The notes beneath the pieces are model-generated. The model saw only the letters and a program-made list of their open reading frames with translations, was not told where the DNA came from and did not search any database. Shown here in pieces: positions 54,202 to 64,000 of a DNA stretch of 64,000 nucleotides. The first letter of the stretch is position 1. Every line of letters begins with the position of its first letter. The position numbers were made by a program, and so were the translations under genes. This DNA comes from Luzula sylvatica (taxonomy: Eukaryota; Streptophyta; Magnoliopsida; Poales; Juncaceae): contig OX326958.1 in the NCBI GenBank assembly GCA_946800325.1, positions 30,239,314 to 30,303,313 of the forward strand. The letters are read 5' to 3'.

Positions 54202-56028
54202 TGTTATATTAATAGTTTTATACAACAAAATTCTGGATAGAAAATAATTACAAGAAAATTATGGATCAAAATGCAAAATTTACAAAAACCCCTGACCCTT
54301 TTCACACGTAAACCCTTGGCATGTATATAAGGTTATTTTGTCACTCTAGACCCATATATTCTGTCCCATAACCTCCTTATTTTCGTGAGTTAGAGAGAGG
54401 TGAAAGAAGGAGAAGAAGAAGAAGAACCAAGAAGAGGAGATTGGAGAAGAGGAAGCGAACAAGTGATTCAAGACAAGAAACGAAGAGAGCGAGCTCACTT
54501 TCGAGGTTATCTTCATCGAGGCAAGCATACATAGGTGGTGGTGGAATTGTCTAAACCTAGGAGCTTGGAGTTTTGAGGTTGTAAATCTATTTTCTAATCT
54601 AATTCGAAGAATCATTCGTATTTACTGCCATGGAAAACGATTGGAAGATTGATTTGAGCTTTCCTTGTTGAAACCCTAGATTTTGGGGGTGGAAGTAATT
54701 CTGAATTTTAGGATTTCATAGATGGTTTTGGGGTATAAGGATGGTGCCATGGTGATTCGGCCGCTCGAATAATGGCGTTTCGATCATCTATTAGGCTTCC
54801 ATCGAGAAAGGATAAAACAATTAGGGTTTCGGTTTTTAGGAAGAAAAGAAGTGATACAATTGAGTTGTTTGATCTTAATGGGTCGGGTTTAGGTTTGGTT
54901 TTGAGTCAAGATCCATTAACCCGGTATCCTCTAACCCTAGTTGAAATTCTTGATGTAAGGGGTATTTTAGTAATTGTGCAAGACATGATTTTTCAGGGGC
55001 ACAATTATACAATGGAGAAAAGGCTTAATCGCTTGATAACGTTCAACTATATAATGGTTGGATTGGTGAGCTTTTTGGCCAACATTAAACACATGGCTAA
55101 GTTTTTTCGGGTCATTCGTATCCCGTTTAGGGTTTCAATTCATAGTCATTAGTTATTCCGGTATGTCGGATAAGTAGAAGTATTGTAGTTGATCGGTTCT
55201 TTGACGGGTCTACCGAACCAGATTTCGTGTGTCATGTCTTCGTAATTTGGTCATAACTTCTCCGTTCGGTCTCCGTTTGCCATGTTCTTGGTTCCGTTGG
55301 AAAGCTTATTTCGAGATGATTCTATTGGCAGTAATTATGATTACTGAATCTGATTCTTCATTTATTTTTTCATCATTTTATCTGTAGAATAGGTGTAGTT
55401 CTTTGTAGTATGTAGGATCGTTGTTGATGTAAATCAACTCGTAGTGAGGATGAGAGGTGGATAAGGGAACACATGTTTGGACATTAATGTAGTGTCTGGC
55501 CAGAGGTGCATTTTCGGGTCGCTCCCGAATTTGCGAACTGTTAGACGTAGCAGTACGGTCTCCTCGAGTAGTTGTAGTAAATGTAGTGTTCGAGGGGGCG
55601 TGGTTTCAGTCGTGGCGTGGTGGAAACCACCACTCTTGGGATAGAGTGCAGCAGACTTTTACCTCATTGTAGATCCGAGGTACTAGTCTATGAGTAGGGT
55701 CCCATGTGGCAGCCAACCTTAGCGAAGTAGTCGTTGTCGTATCACACTATGAATTATGTAGTAGTTGTTACCGTATTTGCAAGATCATAGTTGTAGTAGT
55801 ATTGTAGTAGTTAATCTCTCTTAGTAGTTGTCATGGTAGTCGTGGTCGAGTAAATAATAATTAAATATTATTTTACTTATCTAATTCTCAGCCAACATTT
55901 CCAGGTAGCACTTGAGGTGGCAGTGGCATTCTTGTAGATTACGAGCTTAGCGGAGTGTGAGAGTACCAATTACCATATTTTGTTTAGTCGTGTTTGTTTG
56001 TATCGACCTTATGTATATTGGATATTTG
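54202..56028 (+). repeat. Gypsy 3' LTR, truncated at right
   Basis: Begins TGTTATATTAATAG just after the polypurine tract. TGTATATAAGG (about 54318-54328) is a likely TATA box, followed by a GA-rich leader-like stretch. The 126-codon frame at 54772-55152 has no known domain and is probably chance. A region of GTAGTAGTTGTAG-like words lies at 55700-55850. The LTR end is not reached because the Copia element interrupts it. Confidence 0.65.
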
Positions 56029-57035
56029 TGTTGGGGAATTTCCTCGGCCCCGGGCCCGCGCAGCGGAATGAAGGCCCGGTCCGATTCTCCGATTCCCGAG
56101 ATCACGCCACGACTTCGAGGGTACGATGCGAATAGAAGGATAGATCTATACCAGCGTGAAATTGATCACGCACGAAGGGTTGATCGCCGCCTTCTATCTC
56201 CTGTCACGTTGGTGACAATCCGCGCGTCCCATACCACGCGTCTTTCACCGTTCGTTGACCGTCTTCTCACTCCTTGAGTCGATCACAATCCAAGAGCCAC
56301 AATTGTCGCTCCTCTACTTGTATCCACCGTGAGTCGCAAGACGTCGGTCGCGGATGCACCTGCCTAGACGATGCACCGGCGAACTTGCTCGATCTAATCG
56401 ATTCTCTATTACTCGAGAAACTCCTTTCTCGATTTCTCTCTCTTCGCACCCTTTCACTCACTAAAGATCAAATCTGAATTTGCTCTTTTTCTTGTGTATA
56501 TTGGGCAGAATAATCACTTGCTTAGAATGATTCAACTGATTTCCATAGTGAAGATGAGAGAGAAAATCCTATTTATACATAATAGGATAAGGATTAGCCA
56601 AAAGGCATGTATATCCAATATACACCCTTTCACACAGAAAACTGTATGAACCTGTTCAGTATTCTGTCCATACGAAATTGATAAATTTCTCTGACAGAAA
56701 ATCAACCAACACGAACGTTGTAGTTAATCTTATTATCTACACAACCCAATTTGGCCCAGCCCAATTGGAGTTCGTATGCAAAAGTTATGACTGTTTTACT
56801 AACTGTATGTCATACTGTTGCACCCTTTCGGTATTTCACAGAAACGACACTTATACTTCGTTCATATGAAATATATTTCTATATGAAGGTTGTAGATAAT
56901 CTCATTATCTATCTAACCCAATTTGAACCATTCTAATTGGATTTTCCCACTAAAAGTTATGGCCACGAATGTACGACTACATTCGTTTATCCTTGTGTAC
57001 ACTTTTACGGTTGATCCGAAACTGTATTTCTTTCA
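56029..57035 (-). repeat. 3' LTR of the Copia element at 56029
   Basis: 1007 bp; on its own strand it starts TGAAAGAAATACAG and ends AATTCCCCAACA. TATAAATA on the minus strand (about 56569-56576) marks the promoter, so U3 is about 56580-57035. U3 contains two imperfect modules of about 160 bp with AGATAATCTCATTATCT (56894-56910) or its degenerate form (56721-56738), followed by CCCAATTTG and AATTGG words. The U5 side has a GC-rich block with GGCCCCGGGCCCGCGC (56045-56060). Confidence 0.85.
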
Positions 57036-57044
57036 GTCTCCCAC

Positions 57045-58390
57045 TCAATTTCAGATCTACCTAAAAGGTACTCATGCATATCCAATACGCACGATTTTAG
57101 AGAATATTGCTCGCGTATCAAATACCAAGCTATGCACATCCAATGTGCCGATTTTATGATCAAGCCCGACTTAGTACGACTCGTTGTGTGACCATGTAGG
57201 TTCGACTTAACGATGGCAGTAGGTTGTTTCCAATGCCTACAAGCTCATGAGCGGGATCTAGTCACTCCATCATAGCTACCCATGTTAAACGAATAATGAT
57301 TGTGATCATTGTGCCTATCTCGAATAGCGGTTACTAGTTCTCTTGTTTACGATATCCGTTAATCAAAAGGCATGGTTATAGTCATCCTTATAATTTGATT
57401 AACTACACTTATTCCCCGATTCCGAGTTGAGTTAACAAATTTCAATCGATATTAACCATTAATATCATTGACCGTGGCCACGGTTTTCGTTAATCGACTC
57501 ATCGAGCGGCGCCTAAGAGATATCTCTTCCTTTCGGAATAAACAATTCCTATCTTGGAGACTCATATTGAATTCCGTGTTTCGGACAATACCCAATGATG
57601 ACCCTTTTAACTCCCTATTACGGTGAGCGTAAGATCATATCAAAGCATTGTGTTACGCACGTAACGCAATCAATGATCCCCTCAAGTATGAAGAATCTAA
57701 AACCCCATCCGTCGCAAGTCCATCTATAATGACTAAACCATGTCATGGTCTCGCGGCTTCGGTCATATCCAATACATGTAACCTAACATATATCTACGTT
57801 CCCGATTCGACAAACTCCTTTGTCCCATGATTAGCAAAACATAATCATCTCCTCGGCAAACGTACTAGTGTACGCGTTCAGTCTATTCCCTTGTAATAGT
57901 AATGCTTCTCTCTTAAGCAAACTGACCCGCGACTAGGGATGTTTAGAAATGACACTTTAAGTGTGACGGTTTCGCTGCACATGGTCCTCAACCATGTCGA
58001 CGTCCACACAAGTTCAAATCAAGGTTCATGTAACAATCATATTACACAACCCAGCACACAGTTTTCATATAAGGTGAATGCATATTAATTTAAGTAAACA
58101 AAAATTTTAAAAGGGATGCATTCATATGGACTAAGTATTTGGGTGATACAACGTTTACCTATGGGTATCTCCATACCCATAACCTGCGAGGACTATCGTA
58201 TTAGATAACTACACTCTACTCTCTTCTTCCTCCTCTAGGTATCTCCATACCCATAGTCATCGCATGACAGTCACGCGCGACTAGAGAGAGCGGTTTTGTA
58301 AACGGGTCCGCACATTACCGCTAGTGTTAATCTTCAACAGGATTGGAACATTTCCAATACCTACGATCACATCTTTTCACAAAATTTCAT
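57045..58390 (-). other. 3' non-coding region of the Copia element at 56029
   Basis: About 1.3 kb between RNase H remnant and LTR. On the minus strand AAGATAGGAATTGTT and GAGATATCTCT occur in the same order as in the 3' non-coding region of the element at 4683 (11270-11330). No coding frame. Confidence 0.6.
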
Positions 58391-61300
58391 GGATCAAATG
58401 AAATTTTCGGAGTATTGGCTAGAAGTGGTTGTGACCTCGGCATTTTTGGCTTGTACTATTGCGTTTCACGCAATAAACAACCATAAATCCGATAACTCGT
58501 GGCTACGAGAGTTTGGTCATGTTTCCTTGATCCATACCACTTCCTTTTGCGATTAATAACCGCAATATACTCGCCACCGTAAATAGAATCATAAACTATT
58601 GGTCTTGTGGAACCTTTCCACATAACCGTGTTTTCATTTAAGCAAAACATGTACACACTTTGTGATCGAAAGTCGTGCTACATATTTGGACGTGCTTAAT
58701 CTTTGGAAACTGTTGTTGTTATAATTCTTTATAACCAACACGTCCTCCACACCATTATAGATAAAAATCCTGAATTCTTTCGTAAAGTATTCAAGGATAA
58801 ACTTCACCTCTATCAATACAAATCCCGATGGGTTTAAATATACATAACCGTTATGTATATACTTGTATAACCATTATACATTCACAAGAGTTAGTCTCAT
58901 GTAATCGAATTACATTCAAACTCATGTGATTCCCATTAATTGTATTGACGGTGAACTAGACGCTTTATTTGTATGACAGATAGCCACATACATATCATGA
59001 CAGATATAATAGATCCTAACATCAAATGTAAGGCATCATATTACTACTTTTCGCGCTGCTTGATGTCTCACATCGAGCCGTTGAAAATTTCTGCCATTCG
59101 ACATTTCGTTTTAACTCCTCCAAGGAGTTTACATGTTGAAAACCAATTTCAACAATATGTCGATATATGTGCTATAACATAGAACGAGGAACTTCTTAGA
59201 TCTATCATATAGATCTTCACGCTTATTTCCTAAGCGGTCTCGCCTAAATCCTTTGTCGTTACAAGAAATATAATGCGGCTCCCACTAACCTTCATGTGTA
59301 CACAAAGTTTTTATTCGTTCCGACAATTTTATAACAGTTTATAACATCGTCAAAACGAATATTCCAATTCCGAGAAGCTTTCTCTAATCCATCATATGGA
59401 TCGTTAAAGCGTGCATATCTTATCCCCGATTCTTATGAATCGACAAAACCGTAAGGTTGTGTCAAGTACACATCCTTTCATAAAATTTCTGTCAAGAAAT
59501 TCGGTTTTGACATCCATTGTGCCACATCACATAGTCATAATACGCGACCATGGCAAGCAGAATTACAAGAATGTGAAAGCATGGCAACATGCGAAAACGT
59601 TTCTTCATAGTCCGACTATGAATTGCATGAAACTCTTCGCAAAAAACCTCGCTTTACATATATGCGTATTCCTATCCATGTAGGTTCTTCATCTTGAAAA
59701 AACCCATTCACATTTCACGGGTCTAATCCAGAAAGTAATGAAATCAAGTTCCGAACTTGATAATTTACATGGATCGAATCTCAGATTTCATGACACCATG
59801 TCATGTGGAATCAACTTTTCATAGCATCCTTGTAGGATATCGAATCATCATATGATTTCGATCTATCATCATTAGCCTCGATAAATTCGCATTTACCGGC
59901 TTATGATATAGCCTATTTGATCTACGAAAAATTCCTTTGTGTGTTCGACTTGCGTTCATCAACTCTTGATGAAGCCATGTCAACTTTCATCGGTACAATG
60001 TTCATTTTCAGATCTCGAACTCTTTCGAGATTTATTCTACTCCCACTAGCCCGCATAGAGATAAATGGCACCAAGTTCCAAACTTGTGCGCATCTAGTCC
60101 TCCTCCAAGAAGGCATCTCTTCGAGCCACGAAAATCTCATTTTCATAGGGACGTTAGAACTAATACCCTTTAGTTTCCTTAAGGATAAACGAACAATTTC
60201 CAGATTTGGGATTGAGTTTAACCGAAACAAATTTCGAAATACACTCACATCCTCAAATCTGTACAAGTGACAACTTCGGAACCATTCCGATCCATATCTC
60301 ATATGGCGTCTTTTGTACCGATTAGAAGGTTTATGGTTCATATCTTATATGCAACCATTCATTAGTGCCGCTGTCTCAAGGGCGTATCCCCAAAACATTT
60401 TTGGGAGATCTTATTGACTCATCATTTATCGAACCATGTCCAACATGCGTTCATTTCCTCTTTTCGGACACATCTCAATGTTCCGAATAAAGGCAATCGT
60501 GAAACGATTCCACAATCATAAATGATCATTAATATTCATAACTCAAATATCGCCTCTTCGATCCTATCGAAAGGTTTAGCTCAAATACTCGCCTTCTCGA
60601 TCCTATCGAAAAGCTTTGATTTTCTTGCTTAGTTGATTTCGTATTTCGTTTTTGAAACTCTTTGAACGTTTCAAAAGTCTCTGTTTCGGCACGCATTAAA
60701 TAGATATTTTTATATCTACTTTAACCGTCCATAAACGCAACAAAATACCGATAGCCTCCTCTTGCCTCGGAACTTATCGGAACATCATATCTAAATATAA
60801 TTTCCAATAATTCGCTGGATCTTTCTCCAATACTTTGGAGAATGATGCCCTTTGTCGTTTTGCTTAATAAATAAGTATTGCATTAATCAATCAAATCTAA
60901 TTCGAATGATTCTAGCATTCCATCACATGGCATCTAGATACGCGTATCTCGTTTATATTGCCAAGACGGCAATGCCAAAAGAAGCAATCAACTTCTAGGT
61001 TTAATCCTCCTCGGATTTCACCGTTCTTTGAGTCATTAGTTTGGACAACTTCTTGTCCGAACTTCCTATTTGGAAAACATTTTTCCAAAATACCCTTAGA
61101 CATACATTTCTTTCGATCCCACCTTTTGAATTACAAGGACATCCACGCATCTTAATGCATTGGATTCCTCGGATACTCCAAGCATCTCCAATTCAATTTT
61201 AAATCGCATCTCATGCAATTCAGGGATCAACTTATCTATCAAATGCATATGATATTCGGTCACAAAGATCAAATCTCGTACCATCAACACACGAGTGTTA

Positions 61301-61560
61301 ATCAAAGACCCATAAGGCGTCTCAAAATTAACCTACTCTTTGAGCCGCATTGAGTCATTCAACGCGCTCTAGCTCTTGAAACTATTTCATGGGCGTTGTG
61401 TTTTACTTTCATATACACCCGAATTCTCAAAACAATTTTGAGAAATTTGCGTCTATACATGCCACCACAAGGCACGTAATATTGTTCGATTCCTTCTTAA
61501 GTTTATCGAACCCGGCTTTCTCTAAAGCCAAAGCCTCGAGCCCCGAATCTACCATTTTCG
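58390..61560 (-). pseudogene. Decayed Copia gag-pol with RT active-site deletion
   Basis: Fragments in order on the minus strand: gag (SNNITCLVVACID near 61480; LIDKLIPELHEMRFKIE near 61220), pre-integrase (FWHCRLGNINE near 60975), the integrase tail (KTPYEIW near 60320), RT (YYDY near 59540, MDVKTEFLDRN in pieces near 59510, WNIRFDDVINCYKIV near 59350), and RNase H (LNENTVMWKGS and GGEYIAV near 58550-58630). Between GAALYFL (about 59265-59285) and KDLGET (about 59240-59255), the stretch that holds YVDD in relatives is missing. The zinc knuckle and protease region is also absent between gag and pre-integrase. Stops and frameshifts are numerous. Confidence 0.8.
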
Positions 61561-61599
61561 TGTCCAACACGTTCCTTTAAGTCTAAGAACTATTCTTTG

Positions 61600-63390
61600 A
61601 CAATCAAGGTTAATAATGGTAATTCCGGCCCAAAAGCCATCTATCATATCGATCTAATCGATATATTTGGTGTTGCTTGAAAACATAATTCTAAACGGAT
61701 GATGAAGATTAACTCCTAACCGTGCGTACTTAATCTATATGCTTATATGATAATTATATGATAGTGTTATTTTATCGAATCGATAACCCTCATACCGATA
61801 CGGGACTCCAAGTCCATAACACTCAAGACCCATATTTCCGTTCCTCCCACAAGTGACTTTAGCCTATCGGGTGGGATCCCGTTATTTAGGTAGGATTATA
61901 TCCAATCGTATCCAATACGACTCTTGAACCTTTATAGGATTTCGGTGATGGATCGTATCCAATACAATCCCAGTTCCGTGTGTGCATCCTATCTATGTCC
62001 CGAACTCCAATCTGATTGGCCTGGACGGTTAAGTCACAACCATCTCCAACGTATCGTTCAAATAAGCTACTAGTGAGTCGACTTTAGCCTGTGCCTCACA
62101 AGTCCTGATTTAACGCTTGCCACCCTTTCGATTGTTTCAATATCACGTGCCCGACTTTAGCCTGAACCCACGTGAAACGTAACACCGAACTCGGTAGTTG
62201 TGGATATGGAAGGCATTTACATGACTTAAATATTATGAGGGATCATGCCATTGCATGTTTCTAAATCCGTGACATAATCCAATTATATCACTATCACAAG
62301 ATTTTCTATATGCATATGATTTATTTAGGGAGATTAATTATTCTAAATAATTAATTATCTAATATGCTAGAATGTTTGATGCCGATCAAATCGATATAAA
62401 AAACTCAAAATTCCGAGCTTCGTAGCCAAAGTTATCGCGAAAACAAAAACAGCATCCAGAGAAGGGTCCGTTATAACGGACTTCCCCATCCGTTGTAACG
62501 CAAGGGCCGTGGGGCGCGAGAAAACCTCGCCCGGGACGCGTCCGGGGCGCAAAAAACTGCCCCCGGGGCGGCAGAAAAACTGTTTTTCTGCACCCTTTCG
62601 GTATTTCATTAGAACGACACTAATACGTCGCTCAAATGAAATATATTACAACATGAAAGTTCTAGATAATCTCATTATCTAACTACCCCAATTTGAACCA
62701 TTCAAATCGGAATTTTCTACTGAAAGTTATAGCAGTTTTAGTAAAATACGAACAAATGAAAAGGTAAGTTTATCCAATAGACACATTTTCAACCAGAAAA
62801 CTACAGACACCTTTTCAGTATTCTGTTGAAACAAAAATATTAAATTGTTCCAACCGACTTTGAACGTGAACGAAAGTTCTAGATAATCTTATTATCTAAC
62901 TAACCCAATTTTATTGGACTCAATTGGAGTTTCTATGCGACATATACGGACGTTTTAGTCTCTGTATGTCAAACAGTCGCACCCTTTCAGTATTTCATAA
63001 AAATGACACTGATAATTCGTTCAAATGAAAAAACTTTCTGTATCAAAGTCATAGATAATCTCATTATCTAACTATGCCAATTTGATCCAATCAATTTGAA
63101 GTTTTCCACTGAAATTTATCTAAGTTTTACTCACTGTTTCGTATTCTAATTTTCTGCAGATTTTGCCGTTTCTTCCGTTTTCGCTCGTTTCTGAAACGAT
63201 AAATCATGAAACCTTTTCACGATAATTCCTAGATACTCTCAATCAACTTTTGATCGATCTCTAGCGAATTCCACTTGTGATTTTAACGGAATTTGACTCT
63301 CTATATGTAACATCATGCAAACGGGTACAAACTTTGATAACCCGTGCGTATATCTAATATACGATTATGATTCGACCCTCGAATCGATGG
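61600..63390 (-). other. Leader region of the Copia element at 56029
   Basis: Non-coding, about 1.8 kb between primer-binding site and gag remnant. Contains three imperfect modules with AGATAATCTCATTATCT-type palindromes (62664-62680, 62881-62897 and 63053-63069), as in U3, and a pair of CCGTTATAACGG/CCGTTGTAACG palindromes starting at 62468 and 62490 (22-bp spacing). A GC-rich patch (62505-62575) has CGGGACGCGTCCGGGGCGC. Confidence 0.65.
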
Positions 63391-63393
63391 CGA

Positions 63394-63405
63394 TCGCTCT
63401 GATAC
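63394..63405 (-). other. Primer-binding site of the Copia element at 56029
   Basis: TGGTATCAGAGC on the minus strand next to the LTR start, complementary to initiator methionine tRNA. Confidence 0.9.
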
Positions 63406-63408
63406 CAC

Positions 63409-64000
63409 TGTTGGGGAATTTCCTCGGCCCCGGGCCCGCGCAGCGGAATGAAGGCCCGGTCCGATTCTCCGATTCCCGAGATCACGCCACGACTTCGAGG
63501 GTACGATGCGAATAGAAGGATAGATCTATACCAGCGTGAAATTGATCACGCACGAAGGGTTGATCGCCGCCTTCTATCTCCTGTCACGTTGGTGACAATC
63601 CGCGCGTCCCATACCACGCGTCTTTCACCGTTCGTTGACCGTCTTCTCACTCCTTGAGTCGATCACAATCCAAGAGCCACAATTGTCGCTCCTCTACTTG
63701 TATCCACCGTGAGTCGCAAGACGTCGGTCGCGGATGCACCTGCCTAGACGATGCACCGGCGAACTTGCTCGATCTAATCGATTCTCTATTACTCGAGAAA
63801 CTCCTTTCTCGATTTCTCTCTCTTCGCACCCTTTCACTCACTAAAGATCAAATCTGAATTTGCTCTTTTTCTTGTGTATATTGGGCAGAATAATCACTTG
63901 CTTAGAATGATTCAACTGATTTCCATAGTGAAGATGAGAGAGAAAATCCTATTTATACATAATAGGATAAGGATTAGCCAAAAGGCATGTATATCCAATA
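63409..64000 (-). repeat. 5' LTR of the Copia element at 56029, partial
   Basis: 592 bp visible, matching 56029-56620 base for base by eye. Includes the TATAAATA box (about 63949-63956, minus strand). U3 and the target-site duplication lie outside the window. Confidence 0.9.

Larger units (their letters stand above)
52463..56028 (+). mobile_element. Gypsy chromovirus, 3' half with LTR
   Basis: Contains the end of RNase H, integrase, a chromodomain-like C-terminus, a polypurine tract (TTTAAGGGGGGAAGAATG, 54186-54203) and an LTR from about 54202 cut by a Copia insertion at 56029. Everything 5' of RNase H is missing. The left breakpoint carries a partial tandem repeat: ATATGCGTCAAAGG occurs at 52461-52474 and 52481-52494. 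Confidence 0.85.
56029..64000 (-). mobile_element. Non-autonomous Copia element, runs off the right edge
   Basis: On the minus strand. The 3' LTR spans 56029-57035 and the 5' LTR starts at 63409 and continues past the window. Across the 592 bp visible in both (56029-56620 and 63409-64000) I find no difference. The primer-binding site (63394-63405) and a purine tract on the minus strand (GTGGGAGAC, about 57036-57044) flank the internal region. The internal region contains only decayed gag-pol. Its 3' non-coding part (57040-58300) matches in layout that of the element at 4683, so the two belong to one lineage. Identical LTRs with a dead pol suggest recent movement by proteins supplied in trans. 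Confidence 0.88.

Noticed and set aside
54772..55152. 126-codon frame inside the Gypsy LTR
   Set aside because: Lies in LTR U5/leader sequence, no recognised domain; judged chance, though not excluded.
62367..62609. 80-codon minus-strand frame in the Copia leader
   Set aside because: Overlaps a GC-rich patch and palindromes; no resemblance to Gag and no domain.

Overview
The window is nuclear DNA of a flowering plant, probably a dicot. It is AT-rich, its genes carry short GT-AG introns, it contains TTTAGGG telomere-like repeats, and it is dominated by plant Copia and Gypsy retrotransposons, Helitrons and MITEs. Two single-exon-rich genes and one small three-exon gene sit between blocks of nested transposons. 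I see no sign of bacteria, organelle DNA, CRISPR arrays or operons. The species cannot be named from this sequence.

Genes: (1) 1333-2303 (+), three exons, a small RIN4/NOI-domain protein; (2) 15354-16593 (+), three exons, a Gfo/Idh/MocA oxidoreductase of the plant At4g09670 type; (3) 37919-39832 (+), two exons, a CYP78A cytochrome P450. An exon-like fragment of unknown identity lies at about 49680-49930 (-).

Mobile DNA, left to right: a Helitron-type end (2855); a CCGAA-rich element (3764-14444) that was invaded by a 2.2-kb solo LTR (3907-13903, TSD ACCCG), itself invaded by a broken Copia element (4683-12466, TSD CCTCG); a second CCGAA element (17371-18345); Mutator-like and Tourist-like MITEs (19487-23401); a complete, very young Copia element of SIRE-like type on the minus strand (24440-35776, TSD GATAT) with gag, pol and an additional third ORF; a second Helitron-type copy (36420); two long-TIR Mutator-like elements (40106-41114, TSD TTAATTGAT; 43525-44436); a SINE (42068-42206); a hAT MITE (42595-42880); a decayed Copia remnant (about 46080-47165); another 9-bp-TSD MITE (50107-50345); and a mosaic of MULE fragment, Copia LTR fragment and Gypsy chromovirus 3' half (50998-56028), the last interrupted by a Copia element running off the right edge (56029-64000).

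The most interesting signal is shared by several of these elements. The young SIRE-like LTR carries about 18 copies of a short palindrome (CCGTTGCAACGG and variants) at about 21-bp spacing just upstream of its TATA box, and a second array of about 16 copies lies in front of the third ORF, which also has a TATA-like box and CT-rich leader. The Copia element at 4683 has the same layout with a different palindrome (TTCGAA core, 18-24 bp spacing), and the one at 56029 has AGATAAT/ATTATCT palindromes. The AACGG half-site matches the core of the plant MSA element bound by three-repeat MYBs. This suggests, as inference only, that distinct Copia families use phased palindrome enhancers in U3. The element at 56029 also has identical LTRs over the 592 bp visible but a pol that has lost the RT catalytic YVDD block, as expected of a non-autonomous element moved in trans.
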